Source of the DNA: Cupriavidus plantarum
Lineage (GTDB): Bacteria > Pseudomonadota > Gammaproteobacteria > Burkholderiales > Burkholderiaceae
Direction: 5' to 3'
Assembly (NCBI RefSeq): GCF_905397285.1
Contig: NZ_CAJPUX010000006.1
Coordinates: 124,001-188,000, forward strand
DNA length: 64,000 nucleotides
A program made the position numbers and the translations under genes. Below, piece by piece: positions 9,868 to 18,199 of this stretch (position 1 is its first letter; every line of letters begins with the position of its first letter). The notes beneath the pieces are model-generated. The model ran no database searches. It was not told where the DNA came from and worked only from the letters and a program-made list of their open reading frames with translations.

Positions 9868-10338
9868 TTAGAGCTCAGCCTTCAGTTGATTGAGCAGGTC
9901 TGCGTGCACCTGCGCGTTCACTTCGCGCTTGAGGATCTGCTCGGCGCCCTTCACGGCCAGCACGGCAACCTGGTCGCGCAGCTGTTCGCGTGCGCGGGTA
10001 ACCTGCTGTTCCGCCTCGGCCTTGGCCTGGGCGATGATGCGTGCGGCTTCCGCCTGGGCGTTCTGCTTGATCTCGTCTGCCGTCAGCTGAGCGCGCTTCT
10101 CGGCGTCAGCGACGCGTTGGGCACCCTCGGTGCGGGCTTCGGCCAAAGCCTGGTCCACACGCTTGTTGGCCAGTTCGAGCTCGGCCTTGCCTTTTTCGGC
10201 AGCGGCGAGGCCATCGGCGATCTTCTTTGCGCGTTCGTCGAGCGCCTTCACCAGCGGCGGCCAAATGAATTTGGCAACAACCCACCACAGGATGAAGAAC
10301 ACGACCATCTGCGCAAGAAACGTTGCGTTCAGATTCAT
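9868..10338 (-). CDS. atpF: ATP synthase Fo subunit b
   Basis: Subunit b forms the peripheral stalk that holds F1 still. The 156 residues show one N-terminal membrane helix (MVVFFILWWVVAKFIW), followed by a long charged Ala/Glu/Lys-rich coiled coil, the expected topology. It lies between atpE and atpH in the usual atpIBEFHAGDC order. Confidence 0.97.
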   Translation of the reverse strand: MNLNATFLAQMVVFFILWWVVAKFIWPPLVKALDERAKKIADGLAAAEKGKAELELANKRVDQALAEARTEGAQRVADAEKRAQLTADEIKQNAQAEAARIIAQAKAEAEQQVTRAREQLRDQVAVLAVKGAEQILKREVNAQVHADLLNQLKAEL

Positions 10339-10443
10339 GGTGTGTTCCTTTCGGTAATCAAACTACAGATAAATGCACAAGGGCGGCCAGGCCATCAGAC
10401 GTAGGCCAGAGCCGCCCGTCAGCATCATGCAGACCGAAAAGAC

Positions 10444-10710
10444 TTACTGAATGACCGACAGGAGCGGGTTGGCGAACGCGAACAGCATGGCAACACCCAC
10501 GCCGATCAGGAATGCCGCGTCGATCAGGCCGGCCAGCAGGAACATCTTGGTTTGCAGCGGGTTCATCAGCTCGGGCTGACGTGCGCACGCTTCGATGTAC
10601 TTGCCACCCATCAGAGCGATACCGAGGCATGCGCCGATAGCGCCGAGGCCGATGATGATGCCGATGCCGATTGCGGTCAGACCCTGGATGTTGGCGAGAT
10701 ATGCTTGCAT
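10444..10710 (-). CDS. atpE: ATP synthase Fo subunit c
   Basis: Subunit c forms the ion-conducting rotor ring. The 88-residue hydrophobic hairpin has the Gly-rich first helix (GIGIIIGLGAIGACLG), the polar loop ARQPE and the proton-carrying Asp64 in GLIDAAF, aligning with Asp61 of E. coli. A proton-translocating enzyme is inferred because the usual sodium-binding glutamine/serine pattern is not evident. Confidence 0.97.
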   Translation of the reverse strand: MQAYLANIQGLTAIGIGIIIGLGAIGACLGIALMGGKYIEACARQPELMNPLQTKMFLLAGLIDAAFLIGVGVAMLFAFANPLLSVIQ

Positions 10711-10786
10711 GATGACTCCTTAAATTTAGAGAGACTTAGAACCAAAAAACCAAAAACCAAAAACTAGAACTTTGAAACCGGGAAAA

Positions 10787-11653
10787 TCAGTGGTGATCGT
10801 GAGCCTGGCCGATGTACACCAGCGTCAGCATCATGAAGATGAACGCCTGCAGCAGCACGATCAGGATGTGGAAGATCGCCCAGACCGCGCCCGCGATCAC
10901 ATGGCCGACGAAGCCCAGCGCGGACAGGTCCGCACCGAACGTCCACATGGAGCCCAGCAGCGCGATCAGCAGGAACACGAGTTCGCCGGCGTACATGTTG
11001 CCGAACAACCGCATGCCCAGCGAAACGGCCTTTGCCAGGAATTCGATGATGTTGAGGATCAGGTTGAACGGGGCCAGGTACCACTTGGCGCCGAACGGTG
11101 CCGAGAACAGTTCGTGCGCGAAGCCGCCCACGCCCTTGATCTTGAAGCTGTAGTAGATCATCAGCACGAGCACCGATGCGGACATGCCCAGCGTGCCGTT
11201 CAGGTCGGCGGTGGCCACGGCGCGGTGGTGCGGCAGGTGCAGATGGAACAGGCCCAGGAAGTGGTTCAGGCCGGTGACCCAGTCCACGGGAATCAGGTCG
11301 ATCGCGTTCATCATGGTGATCCAGCAGAACACCATCAGCGCCAGCGGCGCGATGAACGAGCGGTCACCGTGGATGATGCCCTTGGCCTGGTCGTCCACCA
11401 TTTCCACGACCATCTCGACGAACGCCTGGAAGCGGCCCGGCACGCCGGCCGTCACGCGCCGCGCGGCGACGTACAGCACCAGCAGCACGATCGCGCCGCA
11501 CAGCACCGACCAGAAGATCGTGTCGTAGTTGAGGATGCTGAAATCGACGACGGAATGCTGCTTGCCGCCAACCGAATTCAAGTTCTGCAAGTGTTCGGCG
11601 ATATAGCCTGAGGGAGTGAGCTTGTGCTCGGCAGCTTGGATAGCTTCTGACAT
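10787..11653 (-). CDS. atpB: ATP synthase Fo subunit a
   Basis: Subunit a provides the proton half-channels. The 288 residues contain several hydrophobic helices and the essential arginine Arg215 in SLGMRLFGNMYAGELVF. The N-terminus (MSEAIQAAEHKLTPSGYI) and C-terminal QAHDHH are typical of Burkholderiales. The gene lies about 300 bases downstream of atpI. Confidence 0.97.
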   Translation of the reverse strand: MSEAIQAAEHKLTPSGYIAEHLQNLNSVGGKQHSVVDFSILNYDTIFWSVLCGAIVLLVLYVAARRVTAGVPGRFQAFVEMVVEMVDDQAKGIIHGDRSFIAPLALMVFCWITMMNAIDLIPVDWVTGLNHFLGLFHLHLPHHRAVATADLNGTLGMSASVLVLMIYYSFKIKGVGGFAHELFSAPFGAKWYLAPFNLILNIIEFLAKAVSLGMRLFGNMYAGELVFLLIALLGSMWTFGADLSALGFVGHVIAGAVWAIFHILIVLLQAFIFMMLTLVYIGQAHDHH

Positions 11654-11952
11654 GTCGGAGCGAACGGTATATTGCGAAATTTGTCGACCGCACCCGCGCG
11701 GTGCACGGTTGCCGGTATGGGTCTTGCTTCGCCTTCGGCCACATGGCCGGTAACCGCTAAGCAGGACCGCCTGGTTGTTCTGGCCCGAAACTGCCGGGCA
11801 TCACGTTGACCGCGTGGCGCTTCACCGCTGTGACGCGCCGCACGGAAAACCCTTGATATTGCGTATTGAGAGCCCCACCTGAGACGGAAGCCCTCCTTCG
11901 AGGGATGGAGATCGCTGACGCCGAAAGGCCTGACCGTCGCCGGTCGGACCGC
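11654..11952. other. atpI-atpB intergenic spacer
   Basis: 299 bases with no convincing gene. It is longer than the other gaps in the operon and could hold a secondary promoter or RNA-processing site for atpB, but I see no clear -35/-10 pair. Confidence 0.35.
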
Positions 11953-12420
11953 TCAGCGGATTGCGAGCGCCACCCAGTATGTCTTGAGCGCCAACAGGAA
12001 CGTGACGAGCATCGGCACCCAGCGAAGATCGCGGTACAGCACGACGACCAGCACGAACAGTGCGACGGTCGAGAACACCTTGATCGCTTCGCCGACCACC
12101 AGGCCGCCGACCGTCGGCTGCGCACGCGACATCCATAGCCGCAGGGCGAAGAACCCGCTCGGGATCACGCACACGGCGCCGCCGAACAATGCCGACCAGC
12201 CGTACGGCGCATGCTCGCGCGCGAAAATCGCCCAGGCCATCGCCGACAACAGCGTCACGACCGCCTGCGCCAGCACGACCTTGCCAGGTGTCATCCGCGA
12301 CGGACGCAACGCGCGTTCGCCAAGGAGCTTCACCGCGTCGTCGCGCGACAGCGGATCGACGACCCGCTCTTCACGCTCCGCGTCGTCTTCCCACGGGTCC
12401 TGCCGGTCTCGAACCACCAC
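11953..12420 (-). CDS. atpI: ATP synthase subunit I (assembly-type protein)
   Basis: AtpI is a small membrane protein that precedes the atp structural genes; in other bacteria it helps assemble the c-ring and may move Mg2+. The 155 residues begin with a charged cytosolic segment (about 45 residues) and then show four hydrophobic helices, including AWAIFAREHAPYGWSALFGG. It is the first gene of the operon, about 63 bases downstream of a good promoter. Confidence 0.88.
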   Translation of the reverse strand: MVVRDRQDPWEDDAEREERVVDPLSRDDAVKLLGERALRPSRMTPGKVVLAQAVVTLLSAMAWAIFAREHAPYGWSALFGGAVCVIPSGFFALRLWMSRAQPTVGGLVVGEAIKVFSTVALFVLVVVLYRDLRWVPMLVTFLLALKTYWVALAIR

Positions 12421-12448
12421 CTGCCACCACCTGTGTTAGCTTCGTTCA

Positions 12449-12472
12449 GGCCGGAACTTCTTGTTTCCGGCC
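12449..12472 (-). other. Hairpin in the atp operon 5' leader
   Basis: GGCCGGAA and TTCCGGCC form a perfect 8-bp stem with an 8-base loop. It lies between the predicted start of transcription and the atpI start codon, without a following T-run, so it is more likely an mRNA-stability or leader structure than a terminator. Confidence 0.5.
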
Positions 12473-12489
12473 AGAATTCAAACCGCACG

Positions 12490-12519
12490 ATTCTACGAGC
12501 AATAGGCAATGCGAGTCAA
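12490..12519 (-). promoter_or_regulatory. Sigma70-type promoter of the atp operon
   Basis: On the minus strand TTGACT (12519-12514), an 18-base spacer and TAGAAT (12495-12490) make a good -35/-10 pair. Transcription would start near 12483, giving a leader of about 60 bases before atpI. It is the only strong promoter seen upstream of the operon. Confidence 0.7.
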
Positions 12520-12759
12520 TCTGCTTTCAGTTAGCTTGCAGTGAATTTCGCACAACGGTTGCTATCACGCGTCGATGATGGCAGCGTTGAAATTGCGCGA
12601 CGTTGACGCACGACGTCATCGTATTGCTTCACGCGGGGCATGCTCGACACGGGCTCCGGGCGCGGGGTCACGGCGACCGGTTACCTGGATGGCCGGTGAT
12701 CGCCCACGATATTTATACCGCCAATGCCTGACCTGGCGTGGAAGCTTTCAGGGCAGCGC

Positions 12760-13662
12760 TCACGCGGCCGGCTGGCTGCTGGCGGGCTCGCGCAGACGCG
12801 TCAGCACACCATCCAGCGCATCGTTGCTCGTGAAGTGAATCGTGAGCTGGCCCTTGCCGCGCGCGCCGAGCTTGATCTGTACCGAGAGACCGAGCGCATC
12901 CGAAAGTTCTTCCTCGAGGCGCGCGACATCGCGCATGCCCGTGCCGCTCTTCTGCTTCAGCGACTTGAGGTCGAAAGGCTTCAGCGTCGAGGCGACGAGC
13001 TTCTCGGTTTCGCGCACCGATAAACGCTTGTTCACGATCTGGTTCGCGAGCGTGATCTGGTTCGCGCCATCGACGGCGAGGAGCGCGCGCGCGTGGCCCA
13101 TGTCGAGATCGCCGGCCATCAGCATGGTCTGCACGGGCGAGGCGAGATTGAGCAGGCGCAGCAGGTTCGACACCGCACTGCGCGAACGGCCGACGGACTC
13201 GGCCGCCTGTTCGTGCGTGAAGCGGAATTCGCGGATCAGGCGCATGATGCCCTGCGCCTCTTCCAGCGGATTGAGGTCCTCGCGCTGGATGTTTTCGATC
13301 AGCGCCATCGCCGCGGCGGCTTCGTCGGCGACTTCCTTCACGAGCACCGGCACGCGATCGAGGCCCGCGAGCTTCGATGCGCGGAAGCGGCGCTCGCCCG
13401 CGATGATTTCGTAGCGATCGGGTTCGGCGACGCGGCGCACGAGGATCGGCTGCATCAGGCCCTGCGCGCGGATGCTTGCGGCGAGCTCCTGCAGCGCGCC
13501 CTCGTCCATGCGTGTGCGCGGCTGGTACTTGCCGGGCTGCAGCTGCTCCAGACGCAGCACCGAGGGCGCGCCCTCCTGCTTCACGGTCTCCACGATCTCG
13601 GCGGGGCCGCCCAGCAACGCTTCCAGCCCGCGGCCGAGGCCCTTCTTCTTTGCGGTACTCAT
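12760..13662 (-). CDS. parB: Chromosome partition protein ParB (Spo0J family)
   Basis: ParB binds parS, spreads along DNA as a CTP-loaded clamp and recruits SMC and ParA to segregate the origin region. The 300-residue protein starts with GLGRGLEALLGG (ParA-stimulating N-terminus), has the CTP-binding motif GERRFRAS at 89-96, a helix-turn-helix near 140-170 and a C-terminal dimer domain. It is 25 bases downstream of parA. Three perfect parS sites lie 2-4.6 kb away. Confidence 0.97.
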   Translation of the reverse strand: MSTAKKKGLGRGLEALLGGPAEIVETVKQEGAPSVLRLEQLQPGKYQPRTRMDEGALQELAASIRAQGLMQPILVRRVAEPDRYEIIAGERRFRASKLAGLDRVPVLVKEVADEAAAAMALIENIQREDLNPLEEAQGIMRLIREFRFTHEQAAESVGRSRSAVSNLLRLLNLASPVQTMLMAGDLDMGHARALLAVDGANQITLANQIVNKRLSVRETEKLVASTLKPFDLKSLKQKSGTGMRDVARLEEELSDALGLSVQIKLGARGKGQLTIHFTSNDALDGVLTRLREPASSQPAA

Positions 13663-13687
13663 GTCCCAGTCCTTCGGATGATGGCGC

Positions 13688-14461
13688 TCAGCCGAGCTGC
13701 CTGACGCGGGCGATCATCTCCGCGCCGAAATCGAGATAGGCCTTGGCCCCCTTGGACGACACGTCGAACGCGACGCCCGGCATGCCGTAAGACGGCGCCT
13801 CCGCGAGCCGCACGTTGCGCGGGATCACGGTCTTGAACACCTTGTCGGCGAAATGGGCCTCCAGCTGCGCCGAGACCTGCTGCTGGAGCGTGACGCGCGG
13901 GTCGAACATCACGCGCAGCAGGCCGATGACCTTGAGGTCGCGATTGAGGTTGGCGTGGACCTGCTTGATCGTGTTGACGAGGTCGGACAGCCCTTCCAGC
14001 GCAAAGTACTCGCACTGCATCGGCACGATGACGCCATGCGCGGCACAGAGCCCATTCAGCGTGAGCAGCGACAGCGACGGCGGACAGTCGATCAGCACGA
14101 AGTCGTATTCGTCGTCGACCTCGGCCAGTGCCTGCTTGAGCCGGCGTTCGCGCTGGTCGAGCTCGACGAGTTCCACTTCCGCGCCGGCCAGCTCGCGATT
14201 GGCGGGCAGCACGTCGTACTTGCCCGCCTCCGAACGCTGGCGCGCCTGCGCGACCGTCGACAGTCCCACGAGCACCTGGTACACGCTATGTTCGAGCGAC
14301 TGCTTGTCGATGCCGGAACCCATCGAGGCATTCCCCTGCGGATCGAGGTCCACCAGCAGCACGCGCTGTCCCTGCGCGGCGAGGCCAGCGGCAAGATTGA
14401 CCGTCGTGGTGGTCTTGCCTACGCCGCCCTTCTGGTTGGCGATCACGAATACCTTGGCCAT
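13688..14461 (-). CDS. parA: Chromosome partition ATPase ParA (Soj)
   Basis: ParA is the Walker-type ATPase that forms a nucleoid gradient pulled on by ParB-parS. From ATG 14461 it has 257 residues, starting MAKVFVIANQKGGVGKTTTT with the deviant Walker A motif at 11-17 and the second conserved block DCPPSLSLLTLN. An upstream ATG at 14512 overlaps the rsmG stop and would add 17 non-conserved residues; the closer GGGAG ahead of 14461 and the family start favour 14461. Its neighbours rsmG and mnmG are standard. Confidence 0.96.
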   Translation of the reverse strand: MAKVFVIANQKGGVGKTTTTVNLAAGLAAQGQRVLLVDLDPQGNASMGSGIDKQSLEHSVYQVLVGLSTVAQARQRSEAGKYDVLPANRELAGAEVELVELDQRERRLKQALAEVDDEYDFVLIDCPPSLSLLTLNGLCAAHGVIVPMQCEYFALEGLSDLVNTIKQVHANLNRDLKVIGLLRVMFDPRVTLQQQVSAQLEAHFADKVFKTVIPRNVRLAEAPSYGMPGVAFDVSSKGAKAYLDFGAEMIARVRQLG

Positions 14462-14504
14462 AGGCTCCCGAAGCTCCTGTGTTGATACCGATGCGTGAGA
14501 CGCA

Positions 14505-15233
14505 TCAGACATGTGCTTGAATATCCACTCGACGCGACAGCACGACGAGATGCCGTTCCGCGTCCAGTTCCGGTACCGTCAGGCGCGGTACCGATTCCAC
14601 GTGCCACGCGGCCATCAGGCCCGCAGCCTCCATCCGGTCTAGCTCCGCCTGCGGGTAGACGCCCTTCATCGCGATAAGGCGCCCACCTGGCGCTAGCAGA
14701 TGCCCCGACAGCGTCACGAAGTCGGTGAGCTCCGCGAATGCGCGCGACGTGATGACGGCATAGCCATCCGCGTCCTCGATTTTCTCCACGGGCCCCCAGT
14801 GGGCCGACGCGTTATCCAGTCCGAGCTGCGCGCGGCATTGCGTCAGGAACGCCGTCTTCTTCTGCACGATGTCCACCATCCGCACCGAGACGTCGGGGCA
14901 CGCGATGGCGAGCGGCAGGCCCGGCATGCCGCCACCGGATCCGACGTCGAGCGCCCTGCCCCGCGCTGCGGCGCTCACCGAGCTCACCCGGGCCGCCTCG
15001 GCCAGGGCCGGGACGGCCGCGAGCGAATCGAACAGGTGGTGCGTCAGCATTTCGTCGGGATGACGGATGGCGGTCAGGTTATAAACGCTGTTCCACTTGC
15101 CCAGCAGCGTCAGGTACGCCTGCAGCGTATCGACCTGCGCCGGCGTCAGTACAAGTCCGATGGCAACGAGGGCAGCCTCGAGTCGCGCGCGCTGGGCGGC
15201 CGTGTCGACCACCGCATGACGAAAGCCGCCCAC
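14505..15233 (-). CDS. rsmG: 16S rRNA (guanine-527-N7)-methyltransferase RsmG
   Basis: RsmG (GidB) methylates N7 of G527 in 16S rRNA with S-adenosylmethionine; its loss gives low-level streptomycin resistance. The 242 residues contain the SAM-binding motif DVGSGGGMPGLPLA near 96-109, the conserved KWNSVYNLTAI and the C-terminal ERHLVVL. The start at 15233 is GTG, immediately next to the mnmG stop codon, which indicates translational coupling. Confidence 0.95.
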   Translation of the reverse strand: MGGFRHAVVDTAAQRARLEAALVAIGLVLTPAQVDTLQAYLTLLGKWNSVYNLTAIRHPDEMLTHHLFDSLAAVPALAEAARVSSVSAAARGRALDVGSGGGMPGLPLAIACPDVSVRMVDIVQKKTAFLTQCRAQLGLDNASAHWGPVEKIEDADGYAVITSRAFAELTDFVTLSGHLLAPGGRLIAMKGVYPQAELDRMEAAGLMAAWHVESVPRLTVPELDAERHLVVLSRRVDIQAHV

Positions 15234-17243
15234 TCAGGCCACCTCCTGGCTATCGGTCTTATCGGCGGTCTTATCGGCGGTCTTATCGGCGGTCTTATCG
15301 GCGGTCGCATCGTTGGCCGTACCAACCGCGGCGACGCGGCCCATGCCCTTCTTCTTCAGATGGACCAGCAGCAGCGAGATCGCGGCGGGCGTGACGCCCG
15401 AAATACGGGACGCCTGGCCCAGCGTTTCGGGGCGATGCTGGTTGAGCTTCTGGCTCACCTCGAAACCCAGGCCGCGCACTTCGGTGTAATCGAAGCTGGC
15501 GGGCAGGCGCGTCGATTCGTTGGCCTCGAGCTTTTCCACTTCCGAGGCCTGCCGCGCGATATAGCCGTGGTACTTGATGCCGATCTCGATCTGCTCGCGA
15601 ATCTGGTCCACCAATAGCGCATCGGCATCCAGCGCCTGCTCCGGCGCGTAGCGTCCGGCCTGCACCGCCATCAGCGCGTCATACGTGACGGCGGGACGGC
15701 GCAGCAGATCGGCGAGGGAATACTCGCGCTCGATGGCCTTGCCCAGCAGCGGTACAGCGTCCGCCTCGGGCAGGATCGACGGGTTGACCCACGTACTCTT
15801 CAGGCGCTCTGTTTCACGTGAAACAGCGTCGCGCTTCCGATTGAAGGCGTCCCAGCGGGCGTCGTCCACGACACCGAGCTCGCGGCCGATCTCGGTCAGG
15901 CGCATGTCGGCGTTGTCCTCGCGCAGGCTGAGGCGGAACTCAGCGCGGCTCGTGAACATTCGATACGGTTCCGTGACGCCACGCGTAATGAGGTCATCGA
16001 CGAGGACACCGAGGTAGGCCTGATCGCGGCGCGGGGCCCAGGCGTCCCGCTCGCGCGCGTAGCAACCGGCGTTGATGCCGGCCAGCAGACCTTGTGCCGC
16101 GGCCTCTTCATAGCCCGTGGTACCGTTGATCTGCCCGGCGAAAAAGAGGCCCGAGATCGCCTTGCTCTCCAGCGACGACTTGAGCGCGCGGGGGTCGAAA
16201 TAGTCGTACTCGATCGCGTAGCCGGGTCGCAGGATATGCGCGTTCTCGAGGCCGCGAATCGAGTGCACGAGGTCGAGCTGCACATCGAAGGGCAGGCTCG
16301 TCGAGATCCCGTTCGGGTAGAACTCGTTGGTCGTCAGGCCTTCCGGCTCCAGGAAGATCTGGTGGCTCTCCTTGCTCGCGAACCGATGGATCTTGTCCTC
16401 GATGCTGGGGCAATACCGCGGCCCTACCCCTTCGATGACGCCCGTGTACATCGGCGAACGGTCGAGACCGCCGCGGATGACCGCGTGGGTGCGGGCATTC
16501 GTATGCGTGATCCAGCACGGCAGCTGCTGCGGGTGCTGGTCTGGATGTCCAAGGAACGAGAAAACCGGCACGGGATCGAGGTCGCCGGGCTGCTCTTCCA
16601 TGACCGAGAAGTCGATGGTACGACCGTCGATGCGGGGAGGCGTGCCGGTCTTGAGCCGGCCCTGCGGCAGCTTCAACTCCTTCAGGCGCGCCGAGAGCGA
16701 TACCGCGGCGGGGTCGCCGGCACGACCGCCGGTGTAGTTGTCGAGCCCCACGTGAATCTTGCCGTCGAGAAACGTCCCGGCCGTCAGCACGACAGCGCGG
16801 GCGCGGAAGGCAATTCCCACCTGCGTCATGGCGCCGACCACGCGGTCCCCTTCCACCATCAGGTCATCGACGGCCTGCTGGAACAGCATCAGGTTCGGCT
16901 GGTTTTCCAGGCGCGTGCGGATGGCCTTGCGGTACAGCACCCGGTCTGCCTGAGCGCGCGTCGCCCGGACGGCGGGGCCTTTGCTCGAGTTCAGGATGCG
17001 AAACTGGATGCCGGCTTCGTCCGTGGCGGACGCCATGGCGCCGCCCATGGCGTCCACTTCCTTGACCAGATGACCCTTGCCGATGCCGCCGATGGAGGGG
17101 TTGCAGCTCATCTGTCCCAGCGTCTCGATGTTATGGGTCAGCAGCAGCGTCTGGCAGCCCATCCGGGCGGCCGCGAGAGCGGCTTCGGTGCCGGCATGGC
17201 CGCCACCAACGACGATGACATCGAATTCTTTTGGGTAAAGCAT
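15234..17243 (-). CDS. mnmG: tRNA uridine-34 carboxymethylaminomethyl modification enzyme MnmG
   Basis: MnmG (GidA), with MnmE, installs the cmnm5 group on wobble uridine 34 of several tRNAs using FAD and methylene-tetrahydrofolate. The 669-residue protein has the FAD-binding GGGHAG near residue 13, the family motifs SCNPSIGGIGKGH and a C-terminal MnmE-binding domain. Beyond the normal end it carries a TADK x4 tail encoded by a 12-bp tandem repeat. A strong GGAGGAGG ribosome site precedes ATG 17243, itself in a small hairpin. A parS palindrome lies inside the gene at 15810-15825. Confidence 0.97.
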   Translation of the reverse strand: MLYPKEFDVIVVGGGHAGTEAALAAARMGCQTLLLTHNIETLGQMSCNPSIGGIGKGHLVKEVDAMGGAMASATDEAGIQFRILNSSKGPAVRATRAQADRVLYRKAIRTRLENQPNLMLFQQAVDDLMVEGDRVVGAMTQVGIAFRARAVVLTAGTFLDGKIHVGLDNYTGGRAGDPAAVSLSARLKELKLPQGRLKTGTPPRIDGRTIDFSVMEEQPGDLDPVPVFSFLGHPDQHPQQLPCWITHTNARTHAVIRGGLDRSPMYTGVIEGVGPRYCPSIEDKIHRFASKESHQIFLEPEGLTTNEFYPNGISTSLPFDVQLDLVHSIRGLENAHILRPGYAIEYDYFDPRALKSSLESKAISGLFFAGQINGTTGYEEAAAQGLLAGINAGCYARERDAWAPRRDQAYLGVLVDDLITRGVTEPYRMFTSRAEFRLSLREDNADMRLTEIGRELGVVDDARWDAFNRKRDAVSRETERLKSTWVNPSILPEADAVPLLGKAIEREYSLADLLRRPAVTYDALMAVQAGRYAPEQALDADALLVDQIREQIEIGIKYHGYIARQASEVEKLEANESTRLPASFDYTEVRGLGFEVSQKLNQHRPETLGQASRISGVTPAAISLLLVHLKKKGMGRVAAVGTANDATADKTADKTADKTADKTDSQEVA
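15258..15305. repeat. Four perfect 12-bp tandem repeats at the 3' end of mnmG
   Basis: The unit CTTATCGGCGGT occurs four times without error. Read on the coding strand each unit gives Thr-Ala-Asp-Lys. The repeat lies after the conserved MnmG domain, so copy number can change by one unit without a frameshift. Confidence 0.95.
15810..15825. promoter_or_regulatory. parS site 1 (inside mnmG)
   Basis: TGTTTCACGTGAAACA is a perfect 16-bp palindrome and an exact match to the widely conserved chromosomal parS sequence. It lies inside the mnmG coding region, 2.1 kb from the parB start, as parS sites commonly do near parAB. Confidence 0.95.
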
Positions 17244-17248
17244 GGGAC

Positions 17249-17264
17249 ACCTCCTCCGGGAGGT
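17249..17264 (-). other. Hairpin holding the mnmG ribosome binding site
   Basis: ACCTCC and GGAGGT pair around a TCCG loop, placing the GGAGG that serves mnmG within a 6-bp stem. It could dampen translation, but the stem is short. Confidence 0.35.
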
Positions 17265-17290
17265 TATGAGCGGAAAATTTGGGATGTCGA

Positions 17291-17296
17291 ATTATA
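17291..17296 (-). promoter_or_regulatory. Possible -10 element of mnmG
   Basis: A perfect TATAAT is present on the minus strand about 48 bases upstream of the mnmG start. No good -35 hexamer is found 16-18 bases further up, and a parS site begins 35 bases upstream. I treat it as a likely but incomplete promoter. Confidence 0.4.
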
Positions 17297-17330
17297 GCGG
17301 CAATCGAGAGCCGGACTTTGGGGGCTTCAA

Positions 17331-17346
17331 TGTTTCACGTGAAACA
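17331..17346. promoter_or_regulatory. parS site 2 (upstream of mnmG)
   Basis: A second exact copy of TGTTTCACGTGAAACA lies in the mnmG promoter region, between mnmG and the livF-like gene. ParB bound here could also affect mnmG transcription. Confidence 0.95.
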
Positions 17347-17387
17347 TAGCGTATGGGTCGCCCGGACTCACGTGAATCCGGCCGCAA

Positions 17388-17403
17388 TGTTCCACGTGGA
17401 ACA
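17388..17403. promoter_or_regulatory. parS site 3 (variant palindrome)
   Basis: TGTTCCACGTGGAACA is a perfect 16-bp palindrome and a common parS variant. It is 41 bases from site 2 and ends one base before the stop codon of the livF-like gene. Confidence 0.9.
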
Positions 17404-17404
17404 C

Positions 17405-18199
17405 TTAGGGCGTGGCGTCGTCGCGACGGGTCCCGATGGTCCCGATTCGGGTCCCGATACCGAGATAGGTTTCGGCAACCTTGGCGTCGTGACTAAGCAT
17501 TGACGCCTCGCCCGCCATGACGACTTCGCCCGTCTCCAGCACGTAGCCATAGTCCGCAACGCGTAGTGCCGCACGCGCGTTCTGTTCGATGAGCAGCGTC
17601 GCCACGCCCGTCTGTCTGAGCCGCGCCACGATCTGGAAGATCTCGCGCACGATGCGTGGCGCCAGACCGAGACTGGGCTCGTCGAGCATCAGGACCCGTG
17701 GCCGCGCCATCAACGCGCGGCCGATGGCAAGCATCTGGCGCTCGCCGCCGGATAGCGTACCCGCGTCCTGTCGCGCCCGCTCGCGCAGACGCGGGAACAG
17801 GTCGAACACCACGTCCATCTGGTCGAGGTAGGCACGCTCCCCCGCCCGTTTGCGGCGGAAGGCCCCTAGCACGAGGTTGTCCTCCACGCTCATGGAGGCG
17901 AACAGTTCGCGGCGCTCCGGGACGAGGCACATGCCACGCATCACGCGGTCTTCGATGGGCAGCGCACCGATGTCTTCACCGAACAGCCGCATCGTGCCGC
18001 AAGCCGTCGCGTAGGGAGGAAGCGCGCCCATGATGGCGTTGAGGAGCGTGGATTTGCCCGCGCCGTTGGGTCCGATCACCGTGACGATGCCGCCCGCCGT
18101 GACACGCAGAGACGCGCCGTGTACGGCCTCGACCTTTCGGTAGCGGACGTGGAGGTCTTGGATCTCAAGCACCACGGGCATCTCCGCCAGCGCCCTCAT
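17405..18199 (-). CDS. Branched-chain amino-acid-type ABC transporter ATPase (LivF-like), system 1
   Basis: One of the two ATPases that power a HAAT-type importer. The product (about 264 residues from ATG 18199; GTG 18205 and ATG 18181 are also possible) has Walker A GPNGAGKS near residue 43, the signature LSGGERQM and Walker B VLMLDEPSLGLAP, as in LivF. It overlaps the end of the LivM-LivG fusion gene, so the genes are translationally coupled. The substrate is unknown; system 1 consists of this gene, the fusion, a LivH-like permease and a periplasmic binding protein. Confidence 0.9.
   Translation of the reverse strand: MRALAEMPVVLEIQDLHVRYRKVEAVHGASLRVTAGGIVTVIGPNGAGKSTLLNAIMGALPPYATACGTMRLFGEDIGALPIEDRVMRGMCLVPERRELFASMSVEDNLVLGAFRRKRAGERAYLDQMDVVFDLFPRLRERARQDAGTLSGGERQMLAIGRALMARPRVLMLDEPSLGLAPRIVREIFQIVARLRQTGVATLLIEQNARAALRVADYGYVLETGEVVMAGEASMLSHDAKVAETYLGIGTRIGTIGTRRDDATP

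Noticed and set aside
15809..15826. CTGT...ACAG around parS site 1 as a LexA box
   Set aside because: The gap between the half-sites is ten, not eight, and the sequence is fully explained by parS.
17244..17404. An oriC directly upstream of mnmG as in E. coli
   Set aside because: Only 161 bases are available, with parS sites but no DnaA boxes or AT-rich 13-mers.
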